The position numbers and the translations under genes are program-made. Positions 1-10,272 of a stretch of 64,000 nucleotides of DNA are shown here, piece by piece. The notes under the pieces are model-generated. The model saw only the letters and a list, made by a program, of their open reading frames with translations, was not told where the DNA came from and ran no database searches. The stretch comes from Trichobilharzia regenti (Eukaryota > Platyhelminthes > Trematoda > Strigeidida > Schistosomatidae), in contig OX235263.1 in assembly GCA_944472135.2 (NCBI GenBank), positions 31,053,379 to 31,117,378 of the forward strand, written 5' to 3'. The stretch's first letter is position 1, and each line of letters opens with the position of its first letter.

Positions 1-65
1 CCCATGAATGACTAAAGTAACAGTCTCATAATACTACCTTAAATCTCCATCCCACTGACTAAGCT

Positions 66-422
66 TGTCGATGTAGTTGAACATTGAACGATCAATTCAT
101 GGTTGTTTGCTCAAACCCAACTTCCCCAATTTTCCGCGGAGGCATCAATACACTAGTCATCGTCTCATCGATCGCTGTTCAGAAAGCACGTACAAAACCG
201 TCAGAAGTAATATTGTGATTCATTATTGTAATATTTGTTCATAGACCTTAGTTGTAAAGTTGGCTGTATGTTGGTGTTAGAATAAAGAATTCTCGAGTCG
301 TCAATCTGTGTTCTGGTTTTTGCGTCCGTTCGTAATGAGCGTTTCTGAGAAGCTTCGAGGAACAGCGTGAGTCCCAGCGTAGCAACAGCTGGGCATTAAC
401 GGTTTACGAGACGTGACTGACA
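66..422 (+). repeat. Solo LTR of the same family as the tandem array
   Basis: This 357-bp sequence begins TGTCGATGTAG and ends CGTGACTGACA, matching the 359-bp LTRs of the array but in the opposite orientation. A polyadenylation signal AATAAA sits at 281-286. It is flanked by a perfect 5-bp direct repeat AAGCT (61-65 and 423-427), which is the target-site duplication, and no internal sequence is present. It therefore arose by recombination between the two LTRs of a former full element. The duplication fixes the LTR ends independently of the array. Confidence 0.93.
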
Positions 423-427
423 AAGCT

Positions 428-3026
428 TAACATGCGTTAATCCGAATTTCAATATACAGAAGACCAGTAGTTCAGCGAAGAGTCTCTTTTCGACGGATTC
501 ATTTTCATAGCTGTAAAATTGCAAATACATATGGCCGTTTTGTATGTGTGTGTATTTTTAATTTGCCAAACGAAAAGACACTTGGTAAGTTCAGATGAAA
601 TGGATGTTGATATGAGAGGATAGTTACAAAAGTGATAAGTCACGAACGGTTGTTAAAGAAAAGTTACGAAATTACAGGCAAGGATATCGAATGCGTGAGG
701 AAGTAAACACTAATGTATTCATACCTTATTCTGTAAATTGAACTATTTTATCTATATGCGGAACTCCGATTAGACTCGTGCAAATTTGACAGTGTGAATT
801 ATGAAATATAACTATGGGATGCAGTTATCCTGTTCGCTGTTATTCGATAGTCTCATTTACGTACAAAGCTTACTTGTTTAAATTATCGTAATCTTTTTGT
901 GTAAAACAGTTATAAAGTATGTAACTATATATATATATATATATATAGTGCAGCTTGAGGATGATATCGCTCAGAAGAGCAACTTTTCACTGAACGCCTT
1001 TCCTTTTTATTACTATTTTGCCCTAGTTGTGTTTCATATAGCTAATGGAATTTTGTTTTATTGCTGTCTTTGTTGACATGAGTAGTTTGATGAAAGAGAT
1101 GTGCTCAAGGTGTACACGGAAAGAAGACATACGGAGTTACCTAAGAGTTTTAAAGTAATACAACAGTTTTAAGTAGTTAAAAAATAAACATACAAGCGAA
1201 AATTAGGTCAAATAAAGCAAACGACCAAGAGTTAAGCCAAATCAACAAAGTTGTTACAATGATATTATAGGTGCTTGAATGATTTTCTTTTGTATGCATA
1301 TTTCTCTTTCTTCTAAATGAATGGCTAGGGCTTCGGAAATGCAAAACAGACGAAAACGTATTTTCTTTGGCAAGTTTCCCTTCACATATAGCACATAGTA
1401 AAGCGACGCATTGAAGAAGACGGAGAGAAGAAGAAATTATGAATATATTTGGCACTTTGTCAAGGAAATTAACCCTAAGTTCCTACTGTTACGAAGATGC
1501 TCTGCACCGATATAGACTATATACTTTCTTCAACTTTAGCTCCAAAACACCAGTATTGTAAGAAGGAAGTTATATTGTTTGGCAGTTAAAGCGGAGAATA
1601 ATACAAGTCTATAAACAAATGTTTTATACAAAATTATTGTGTACTTTTGTACTGTTTCCTTCGTCTTCGTCCAACTTGTACACGATCGAACCATTCGCGC
1701 CTTCGAGTCACCCACCAATGGCGACCAAAGCCAATGAACCAACATTCAATCTTCACTTCTATTGACACAGTACATCAACTTACAAATGAAAATTCTGATG
1801 AAGGGTATTAGCTTTGGTTTGATCTATTGACATTTCATATTGGACAACTTCCATATATCTGAAAAAATAAAGCCTAGCATGTAGTTACGAAAGCTAATTC
1901 TACATATTAGCATACAATATGAACCCACTGATTATGTTAATGCTAAATAAAATTCCCTTGCAAATAAAATTGTTTGTATTCCACAGCTGGTTTTATTTTG
2001 ACGCTGTATGCACGAATAGACCTCGTAAGTTTTCCTGTTTTAGAGTATTATACCCAAATTTCAAGACAATCTCTGAAAAATCCAAACTGTTGCAGGGTCT
2101 TCCTCACATCAACTTCACATTAAAAGCGTTTACTTTAGAGGAAGTATTAACAATAACAATGTATATTTTCATATAAACATATAAATTCACATGAAAATGC
2201 ATTCCATTTTTACAAATGTGTAACTTGAAAATTAATTCATAACCTCAATAATGTCTAGTAAACATGGTTTTGTGAACCCCACAGAAATTACATCCTCATA
2301 TTTAGGAAGTTATAGTCATCAAATATGAGCTGAACATGCCTCAATTCCAAACAGCTGTGCACTGTGTAAACAAAATAGTGAAAGACTTAAAATATTGTAA
2401 GATACACATACCTGTTGCGTTGATGAGGATAACAATGTCACACGATGCAATCTACACATCCATTCGTGACACTGCATCTGTACTGCTTCAGGTAAATGGA
2501 AATTTCGGAAGGAATTTATCCCCACCAGTAGTGATGAAAAATATTGCAGCATTATGTATGCAGTGTCAGTGGAAATGATATAACAGACAATAAATTGATG
2601 ACAATAGAGCTAACTAGATTCAGTTCTCATTATCAACACAATCCATGTGTATAATAATATTGTACACTGAAATAATGCAATAAGTGAAATAGTGAGGAAA
2701 ATTAACCGAGTAACTGCCTTCTCCACTGCACTGCACTTTCAACAATCATGAGAAACACCTACATTTGTTAGACCGATAGTGAGCTTAGCAGACAATCTCA
2801 CAATATTAACAAAGAAGAGATTTTCTGTACAGTGAATATACATAGCCCATAATGCACTTCACCAGGCGGTGCATATATGTATTAAATACACTTAGACACA
2901 AACTTTGAAACTTATGATAATTCCTGTCCAAACACACACGTGGAGAAAGACACATCTACATGAAGGTTATGTTAGCATTTATGGGTGATTTCCATGTGTT
3001 GATAGCATTCGCATGTCAAATATTAC
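428..3026. other. Intergenic stretch without a convincing gene
   Basis: I see no credible coding region apart from one weak exon candidate near 2.4 kb. A (TA)n microsatellite lies at 925-949. The reverse complement of about 465-580 resembles 52440-52560, just downstream of a Penelope-like nuclease fragment, so it may be the 3' end of such an element. The short ORFs at 1177-1455 and 1536-1745 have no recognisable motifs. Confidence 0.5.
2412..2482 (-). other. Weak candidate internal exon (71 bp)
   Basis: On the minus strand this block is preceded by an AG (GAAGCAG) and followed by a good donor (CAG then GTATGTG). Only one of three frames stays open, giving a short Cys/His/Met-rich peptide with the motif CHEWMCRLHR. 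I do not recognise the protein. The plus strand also shows a possible donor nearby (CTTCAG then GTAAAT), so the strand is uncertain. It could be chance. Confidence 0.15.
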
Positions 3027-3393
3027 TGTCAATGTAGTTGAAAATTGAACGATCAATTCATGGTTGTTTGCTCAAACCCAACTCCTCCGTATTTTTCGCG
3101 GGAATCATCTATCCATCAGTCATCGTTTCATCATTCGCTGTTCAGTGGAAGATTGAAAACTGTCAGAAGTATTATCGTGTTTCATTGTTATAACATTTAT
3201 TCTTAGACCTTTTGTGTAATAACCTTATTGTTGGTTACATGTTGGCGTAAGAATAAGGGATTCTGCAGTCGCCAATCAGTATTCTGGTTTTCGCGTTGGT
3301 ATATGCAAAGTGTTTCTGAGAGTCTTCCGGCGACGAAGTGAGGTCCAGAGTAATAAGAGCTACACACTGACAGTTACTGTGAGTTTGCTGACA
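3027..3393 (+). repeat. Older, diverged solo LTR related to the array LTR
   Basis: It starts TGTCAATGTAGTTG and ends TTTGCTGACA, and is alignable with the solo LTR at 66-422 along its length but with many substitutions and small indels (367 bp). It is flanked by ATTAC (3022-3026) and ACTAC (3394-3398), a 5-bp duplication with one mismatch, as expected for an old insertion. No internal region is attached. Confidence 0.8.
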
Positions 3394-3489
3394 ACTACTG
3401 TTTTTCACACAAAAATAGGCTACGTTGATATCCTCAGACGTGACTTTTTGTGTCACTTCAAGTTATGTTGCTGCTGGTGATTTGTATAG
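3394..3489 (+). repeat. Dispersed repeat copy A, part upstream of the tubulin insertion
   Basis: The segment around 3400-3450 (TTTTTCACACAAAAATAGGC and what follows) aligns with 56545-56610. Together with 4016-4070 and 22538 onward it forms one dispersed repeat, interrupted first by the beta-tubulin pseudogene and then by the LTR array. The identity of the parent element is unknown. Confidence 0.55.
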
Positions 3490-4015
3490 ATGCGCGAGAC
3501 TGTTGACATTTGGGCTGGTCATTATGGCATCCGGATTGAAGCTAAGTTTTTGGAACCTATATATGACGAACATGGGATCGATCCGACGGGCACGTGCCTC
3601 GGTTATACCGATCTTCAGCTGGTACGCATCGATGTGTATTACAATTAACAGACTGGAGGAAAGCACGTGCCACGTGCTGTGTTGGTTGGTTTAGGGCCTG
3701 AAACTATGGATAGTGTGAATGCAAGGCCTCCTCGGTCAGTTATTCCCGCCTGATGATTTTGCCCTTGGATGAATTGGGACGAGGAACAGCTGGGTGAAGG
3801 GCCATTAAACTGAAGGCGTCAAAATTGTGGATTCCCTGCTGGTTGTTGTCCAAAAGGAAGCCGAATCATGCGACTGCCTACGAAGTTTTCGGTTGACTCG
3901 CTCTATTGGAAGAGGCACAGGGTCTGGAATGGGGGTGATACTGATTTCGAAGACTCGTGAGGAGTACACCAATCGTATCATGAACACGATACCAAATTGG
4001 TTATCGGATACTTAA
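3490..4015 (+). pseudogene. Truncated intronless beta-tubulin pseudogene
   Basis: Translation from the ATG at 3490 gives a degenerate beta-tubulin N-terminus. Recognisable blocks in order are [45 protein letters not shown] and, after a frame change near 3820, [16 protein letters not shown] (the GTP-binding glycine loop) and [11 protein letters not shown]. There are in-frame stops (for example after VYYN), frameshifts and substitutions. Similarity ends near codon 176 of a protein that is normally about 445 residues. No intron interrupts it, which suggests a retrocopy, though absence of introns in the parent over this stretch cannot be excluded. It is not a working gene. Confidence 0.85.
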
Positions 4016-4070
4016 GCTCATATGCTTAGAGTGTGTCGCATTCAGGTCACATGACGCGGACACCAACGTG
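4016..4070 (+). repeat. Dispersed repeat copy A, segment left of the LTR array
   Basis: GTGTGTCGCATTCAGGTCAC and the following GCGGACACCAAC align with 56753-56792. The last five bases, ACGTG (4066-4070), are the target site duplicated on the far side of the array at 22533-22537. Confidence 0.65.
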
Positions 4071-4429
4071 TGTCAGCCACGTATCGTAAACCGTTAATGC
4101 CCAGCTCTTGCTACGCTCGGGCTCACGCTATTCCTTGAAGTTTTTCAGAAACGCTTAGTAATAACGGAGGCAAAAACCAAAACTCAGTTTGGCGACTCGA
4201 TAATTCTTTATTGTAACACCAACATATAAAAAATAATTCCACTAAGGTCTGTGAACAAATATTACAATAATAAATCACAATATTACTTCTGATGGTTGTC
4301 TCCTGACTTCTTTCTGAACAGCGACCGATGAGACGATGACTGTCGTATTGATGCCTCCGCGAAAATTGGGGAAGTTGGTTTTGAGCAAACAACCATGAAT
4401 TGATCGTTCGATCTTCAACTACATTGACA
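4071..4429 (-). repeat. Array LTR 1 (3' outer LTR of unit 1)
   Basis: 359 bp. On the minus strand it runs TGTCAATGTAG to TGACA. Its outer end differs from all other array LTRs at two positions (plus strand TGTCAGCCACGTATCG instead of TGTCAGTCACGTCTCG). An AATAAA signal lies inside on the minus strand. It shares the GGAGGC variant with LTRs 3 and 6. Confidence 0.92.
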
Positions 4430-4438
4430 CTCCCCTGC
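4430..4438 (-). promoter_or_regulatory. Polypurine tract of unit 1
   Basis: On the minus strand GCAGGGGAG directly abuts the 3' LTR, the position of the primer for plus-strand DNA synthesis in LTR elements. Equivalent tracts follow LTRs 2 and 3. Beside LTRs 4 and 5 the sequence is GCCGGGGAG. Next to it is a near-palindrome of A and T runs around GGATC. Confidence 0.65.
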
Positions 4439-5104
4439 AAAAAAGGATCTTTTCCTTTTTTCCATCACGACCGATACACTTTGACTTGGATGCCATTGCG
4501 ATAACCTGGGTCACACGGACAGAGCTGAAACAGAAAACAAACAGAAAAGCCAACACACCACAATCATACCCACAGCACAATCTCACACATGAATGACGAC
4601 CTGCGCCTTCCAGTTAAAGGCATCCTCTTGCAACACAATGGCCACTTGCTAGAATGACTCTTGCAGAATGCAACGTGACCATAGCACCACTTCACGATAC
4701 TCTACGCTCATCCTCTTATCTACTCACTACCAATTACCACTGAAATCGCTTGTCACTCATTCTGCCTCAGTTCTAGTAACGGTGACGTATGCGAGCCTCA
4801 GTCGTTTAAACTATTTCTCCCCGGCGTGTCGGACCGCAGCTAACAATTATCTCCGTGTGCATTTCATTCTCAGCAATAGCCTAGCCTCCCCGGCGTATAC
4901 GACCCATCTGCTGTCTGCAACATCAATCAATTCATTCATGGATGTAGAAGAGTGGACACAACTTCAGAAGTAATCACGACGAAAATTTTAACAAAATTAC
5001 GCAATAACAACGAGATACGAAAACAACAAGTAAACACAATGAATCCAAAATACACCAATTGATATGACACACCACACGTATATACAAACTGTACACAAAA
5101 CTCG

Positions 5105-5580
5105 TGGATCACATCTTGATGGAATTCCTTTGAAGAATCGCAGGACTTACACCAGTACGCCTACAACCCTTCTCAGGTTGACGATTGTAATTTGTGGAAT
5201 GTCCGGACACAAACAAGATTAACCAACAATTACAATAATTGGAACTCACACAATTATTTAACACAAACACATGTACAATCAACACATCAAATGTTGCGGA
5301 TTCCGGCACGACAAACTACCCTTGAAGAACTGTAGGACTTACAGCAGTACGCCTACATTCATTCTCAGGTTGATGATCCAAGTGGAAGTCGTCCGGACAC
5401 AAACAGAATTACCAACAGCTAGATGATAAATGATACCAATTCAGTATATACAATATCAACATATGTACAAAATCACACACCAAGCACAGTGGACTGCCCA
5501 TTGATGCGCTACCCTTTGAAGAATTGTAGGACTTACAGCAGTACGCCTACAACCCTTCTCAGGTTGACGCTCTAGGTTGG
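5105..5580 (-). repeat. Three ~193-bp subrepeats in the 3' region of unit 1
   Basis: A block with TTGAAGAA, GTAGGACTTACAGCAGTACG and TTCTCAGGTTGA recurs starting near 5130, 5322 and 5516, a spacing of 192 and 194 bp. The stretches between share a CCGGACACAAACA motif. The same triplet is present in every unit (8751-9200, 12372-12820, 15990-16440, 19610-20060). It lies between the last ORF and the polypurine tract, so it is probably 3' untranslated sequence. Confidence 0.75.
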
Positions 5581-6633
5581 AAAATCGTCGCAGAGTTCAT
5601 TTGCAAACTTCCTTCTATGAGCTATATCCTCAAATCTGAACGGCAACACGCCCATGTCATTGTATCGTAGAATATAGATGACCAACAAACACACGACGTA
5701 TCTGGTCAACCAAGCGTAGAAACAGAGTAATTTACACCAAAGATAATAACATTCAAATAGTAACTTGAAACTAGAAATGCCTTTATTCATGCAAGTCAAT
5801 TTAACAACTACTCTCTCGTTTACACTTGGCTTATCCTGTCTAAACTGAGCAATATCTTTCGTCCTTTCAAATGCACCAATACTATCAAAGTCATTGTACA
5901 AGATACTTGAGTTGATGGGCGTCTTCTTCATTGTGGATGACAACACCAACGACGACTGATTGATACCAGTTGATGAAGTTAGCGGTGGATCAGAAGCTGT
6001 TCTTTTTGGGCTTTCAGATAGTTGTCTAACTGCAAGATTTCCACCACTGCTGTCTTTCACCACTAGTTCGGGTTTAGCACTATCATCTGATGATAGGTGG
6101 GCTACATGCTGATCAATCACGCTGACGGTCTCACAAGTATGCATGCCTGCTGCAACCGCACCTGCATTTATTTCTACTTTACGTTCAAGTTTTACTGAAC
6201 CTATATTCAACTTAGCAGTAGTAGGCATATCCCTCATCTCATAATGATCAACCAAAGACAACTGTGAAGTATCATGATCATTATCACGAATATTCACTTT
6301 ATCGTCAACTTCATCATTTTCAAACTCTTTGATAACAGAAGTAGACAATTTTGGTTCCTCCTCGCAAATCCTTAAAGGTTTTATAACTTCACTCTGACTA
6401 GTAATACCTTGTAAACTTGTGGAACCTGAACTGGACTCTGAAGCAGCAACTCTATTCTGTGGCACTCTATTCAACAATGGCTTACCAGTTGCAACTACAG
6501 ACTTCTTCACCGCACCGTTATCGTCACACAATTCGGAGTCAGGCCTGGAGTTTACATATAGCTTATCACTGAACTTGCTTACTGGTTCACAGTTCACCTT
6601 TGAATGCACTTCTTGCAAACGTGTAAAACACAA
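5572..6633 (-). CDS. Second ORF of unit 1, Gag C-terminal/remnant Pol protein (353 aa)
   Basis: This ORF lies in the same frame as the upstream Gag ORF, separated from it by one TAA codon. Its N-terminus carries a damaged zinc-knuckle-like pattern (C-F-T-R then H then N-C), with Arg where the second Cys of C-x2-C-x4-H-x4-C would be. The middle is acidic, Ser/Thr-rich and low in known motifs. The last ~80 residues contain an aromatic/hydrophobic stretch (YYLWCKLLCFYAWL) that faintly recalls the region between RNase H and integrase in BEL/Pao Pol; this is a weak resemblance. No protease, reverse transcriptase or integrase catalytic motif is visible. Whether it is translated, for example by stop readthrough, is unknown. 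Confidence 0.55.
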   Translation of the reverse strand: MCFTRLQEVHSKVNCEPVSKFSDKLYVNSRPDSELCDDNGAVKKSVVATGKPLLNRVPQNRVAASESSSGSTSLQGITSQSEVIKPLRICEEEPKLSTSVIKEFENDEVDDKVNIRDNDHDTSQLSLVDHYEMRDMPTTAKLNIGSVKLERKVEINAGAVAAGMHTCETVSVIDQHVAHLSSDDSAKPELVVKDSSGGNLAVRQLSESPKRTASDPPLTSSTGINQSSLVLSSTMKKTPINSSILYNDFDSIGAFERTKDIAQFRQDKPSVNERVVVKLTCMNKGISSFKLLFECYYLWCKLLCFYAWLTRYVVCLLVIYILRYNDMGVLPFRFEDIAHRRKFANELCDDFPT

Positions 6634-6651
6634 CCGTGTTTGTCTTGCAGC

Positions 6652-7527
6652 TTACAACTTATCTGTTGAGGATGTACTACGAAACCTGTTACACTCATTA
6701 GGTCTATATGCATTACTATACATCATGGAGCCTTCTCGATATCCACCTCTCTGAGGCCTACTCGTCATCAATGATTGCATTTTTCTCTCAGACTGCTCTA
6801 TTCTAGGGGTGAGATGTAATAGACTGGCGAACTTGCTCATCGATTGATTGACACTATCCTTTACTAGTTTCAGGATATCATCAAATTTTGGCTCGACACC
6901 CTCATCCTCCATACGGGAGCTTATCTTCACCCACTTCCTTTGCAGTCGAGTAGGTAGGCGTCTTGCTATTACTTCTAGTATAAAACTCGAGTTGAGGTCA
7001 TTCATGCAATTCATAGAAATCAAGGTATTCTTATAAGTCATAAGATTATCCAGAAACTCAGTAAGTGCCTTGGAGTCATCTTGAAGTTGACCGCCGTTAC
7101 CTTTGACAGCTTCGTATACGTTCCTTACAATCATTGAAGGTCTTCCAAACCTTTGACGCAATATGCTCATAGCCTCAGCGTATCCCTCATTAGGGGGCAT
7201 GAGCTTACAGCACTGTATAGCTCTTGAAGCATCTCCAGTGCAATACGTCAACAAATACATCAGTTTCAGTTCATCACTTAATAAAAAACTACTCAACATG
7301 ATCTCAAACTCCTTTACAAATTGTAAATAATCGGCTGGGTTTCCATCAAAACACCGTGGTTCAAACTTATGGAGTTTGATGTTCCTATTATCCCTGAACG
7401 GCGAAACAGTAACATCAACCATGTCATGCTTAACATCAGACACATCGTTACAATTAACAGACAAGTCACCATGACTTACTTTCCTGTTTGCATCCAAGAC
7501 ACTCTGTCCCTTCTTTGACCCAGGCAT
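6652..7527 (-). CDS. Gag-like protein of unit 1 (291 aa)
   Basis: Residues about 53-140 resemble the DUF1759-type Gag domain of BEL/Pao elements: FEPRCFDGNPADYLQFVKEF, then a K-L-x-YLL segment, GDASRAI, a Y-x-E/A-A block and LRQRFGRP. The C-terminal part is basic and Arg/Ser-rich. It would form the particle that packages element RNA. The start is the first ATG after the leader that follows the 5' LTR. It ends at a TAA immediately before the damaged zinc-knuckle region, a position shared by all five units. The plus-strand ORFs overlying it are shadows. Confidence 0.75.
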   Translation of the reverse strand: MPGSKKGQSVLDANRKVSHGDLSVNCNDVSDVKHDMVDVTVSPFRDNRNIKLHKFEPRCFDGNPADYLQFVKEFEIMLSSFLLSDELKLMYLLTYCTGDASRAIQCCKLMPPNEGYAEAMSILRQRFGRPSMIVRNVYEAVKGNGGQLQDDSKALTEFLDNLMTYKNTLISMNCMNDLNSSFILEVIARRLPTRLQRKWVKISSRMEDEGVEPKFDDILKLVKDSVNQSMSKFASLLHLTPRIEQSERKMQSLMTSRPQRGGYREGSMMYSNAYRPNECNRFRSTSSTDKL

Positions 7528-7691
7528 TGTTGAACTTGACTCAATTCCAAAAACGTTCCAGATATTGCTTGTTCAAAGAGGACTTGACTGGCACCAGGAA
7601 AGATGAACGGTGACTATCCAAACTTCCACCAACTGTCTGAATCTTCCAGAATCTGTTTTTCCCGTCAGAAACTGATTTCACCATCAAAAAC

Positions 7692-8050
7692 TGTCAGTCA
7701 CGTCTCGTAAACCGTTAATGCCCAGCTCTTGCTACGCTCGGGCTCACGCTATTCCTTGAAGTTTTTCAGAAACGCTTAGTAATAACGGACGCAAAAACCA
7801 AAACTCAGTTTGGCGACTCGATAATTCTTTATTGTAACACCAACATATAAAAAATAATTCCACTAAGGTCTGTGAACAAATATTACAATAATAAATCACA
7901 ATATTACTTCTGATGGTTGTCTCCTGACTTCTTTCTGAACAGCGACCGATGAGACGATGACTGTCGTATTGATGCCTCCGCGAAAATTGGGGAAGTTGGT
8001 TTTGAGCAAACAACCATGAATTGATCGTTCGATCTTCAACTACATTGACA
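7692..8050 (-). repeat. Array LTR 2
   Basis: 359 bp, TGTCAATG to TGACA on the minus strand, shared between unit 1 (as 5' LTR) and unit 2 (as 3' LTR). It carries the GGACGC variant. Confidence 0.92.
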
Positions 8051-9192
8051 CTCCCCTGCAAAAAAGGATCTTTTCCTTTTTTCCATCACGACCGATACAC
8101 TTTGACTTGGATGCCATTGCGATAACCTGGGTCACACGGACAGAGCTGAAACAGAAAACAAACAGAAAAGCCAACACACCACAATCATACCCACAGCACA
8201 ATCTCACACATGAATGACGACCTGCGCCTTCCAGTTAAAGGCATCCTCTTGCAACACAATGGCCACTTGCTAGAATGACTCTTGCAGAATGCAACGTGAC
8301 CATAGCACCACTTCACGATACTCTACGCTCATCCTCTTATCTACTCACTACCAATTACCACTGAAATCGCTTGTCACTCATTCTGCCTCAGTTCTAGTAA
8401 CGGTGACGTATGCGAGCCTCAGTCGTTTAAACTATTTCTCCCCGGCGTGTCGGACCGCAGCTAACAATTATCTCCGTGTGCATTTCATTCTCAGCAATAG
8501 CCTAGCCTCCCCGGCGTATACGACCCATCTGTTGTCTGCAACATCAATCAATTCATTCATGGATGTAGAAGAGTGGACACAACTTCAGAAGTAATCACGA
8601 CGAAAATTTTAACAAAATTACGCAATAACAACAAGATACGAAAACAACAAGTAAACACAATGAATCCAAAAAACACTAATTGATATGACACACCACACGT
8701 ATATACAAACTGTACACAAAACTCGTGGATCACATCTTGATGGAATTCCTTTGAAGAATCGCAGGACTTACACCAGTACGCCTACAACCCTTCTCAGGTT
8801 GACGATTGTAATTTGTGGAATGTCCGGACACAAACAAGATTAACCAACAATTACAATAATTGGAACTCACACAATTATTTAACACAAACACATGTACAAT
8901 CAACACATCAAATGTTGCGGATTCCGGCACGACAAACTACCCTTGAAGAACTGTAGGACTTACAGCAGTACGCCTACATTCATTCTCAGGTTGATGATCC
9001 AAGTGGAAGTCGTCCGGACACAAACAGAATTACCAACAGCTAGATGATAAATGATACCAATTCAGTATATACAATATCAACATATGTACAAAATCACACA
9101 CCAAGCACAGTGGACTGCCCATTGATGCGCTACCCTTTGAAGAATTGTAGGACTTACAGCAGTACGCCTACAACCCTTCTCAGGTTGACGCT

Positions 9193-10254
9193 CTAGGTTG
9201 GAAAATCGTCGCAGAGTTCATTTGCAAACTTCCTTCTATGAGCTATATCCTCAAATCTGAACGGCAACACGCCCATGTCATTGTATCGTAGAATATAGAT
9301 GACCAACAAACACACGACGTATCTGGTCAACCAAGCGTAGAAACAGAGTAATTTACACCAAAGATAATAACATTCAAATAGTAACTTGAAACTAGAAATG
9401 CCTTTATTCATGCAAGTCAATTTAACAACTACTCTCTCGTTTACACTTGGCTTATCCTGTCTAAACTGAGCAATATCTTTCGTCCTTTCAAATGCACCAA
9501 TACTATCAAAGTCATTGTACAAGATACTTGAGTTGATGGGCGTCTTCTTCATTGTGGATGACATCACCAACGACGACTGATTGATACCAGTTGATGAAGT
9601 TAGCGGTGGATCAGAAGCTGTTCTTTTTGGGCTTTCAGATAGTTGTCTAACTGCAAGATTTCCACCACTGCTGTCTTTCACCACTAGTTCGGGTTTAGCA
9701 CTATCATCTGATGATAGGTGGGCTACATGCTGATCAATCACGCTGACGGTCTCACAAGTATGCATGCCTGATGCAACCGCACCTGCATTTATTTCTACTT
9801 TACGTTCAAGTTTTACTGAACCTATATTCAACTTAGCAGTAGTAGGCATATCCCTCATCTCATAATGATCAACCAAAGACAACTGTGAAGTATCATGATC
9901 ATTATCACGAATATTCACTTTATCGTCAACTTCATCATTTTCAAACTCTTTGATAACAGAAGTAGACAATTTTGGTTCCTCCTCGCAAATCCTTAAAGGT
10001 TTTATAACTTCACTCTGACTAGTAATACCTTGTAAACTTGTGGAACCTGAACTGGACTCTGAAGCAGCAACTCTATTCTGTGGCACTCTATTCAACAATG
10101 GCTTACCAGTTGCAACTACAGACTTCTTCACCGCACCGTTATCGTCACACAATTCGGAGTCAGGCCTGGAGTTTACATATAGCTTATCACTGAACTTGCT
10201 TACTGGTTCACAGTTCACCTTTGAATGCACTTCTTGCAAACGTGTAAAACACAA
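9193..10254 (-). CDS. Second ORF of unit 2 (353 aa)
   Basis: Full-length copy of the second ORF. It differs from unit 1 by only a few residues (SGM for AGM, LVM for LVL), and these variants are shared with units 3 and 5. Architecture and uncertainties are those of unit 1. Confidence 0.55.
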   Translation of the reverse strand: MCFTRLQEVHSKVNCEPVSKFSDKLYVNSRPDSELCDDNGAVKKSVVATGKPLLNRVPQNRVAASESSSGSTSLQGITSQSEVIKPLRICEEEPKLSTSVIKEFENDEVDDKVNIRDNDHDTSQLSLVDHYEMRDMPTTAKLNIGSVKLERKVEINAGAVASGMHTCETVSVIDQHVAHLSSDDSAKPELVVKDSSGGNLAVRQLSESPKRTASDPPLTSSTGINQSSLVMSSTMKKTPINSSILYNDFDSIGAFERTKDIAQFRQDKPSVNERVVVKLTCMNKGISSFKLLFECYYLWCKLLCFYAWLTRYVVCLLVIYILRYNDMGVLPFRFEDIAHRRKFANELCDDFPT

Positions 10255-10272
10255 CCGTGTTTGTCTTGCAGC

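Noticed and set aside
4123..4440. 105-residue minus-strand ORF over each LTR
   Set aside because: It covers the LTR itself and its length varies between units with single-base changes, as expected for a chance frame.
4668..4973. 101-residue plus-strand ORF conserved in all five array units
   Set aside because: Antisense to the 3' region of the element. Conservation follows from unit duplication, the sequence has no motif, and no promoter is seen.
5130..5580. Subrepeats as a CRISPR array
   Set aside because: Only three imperfect copies at ~193-bp spacing inside a retroelement; no spacer pattern and no cas genes.
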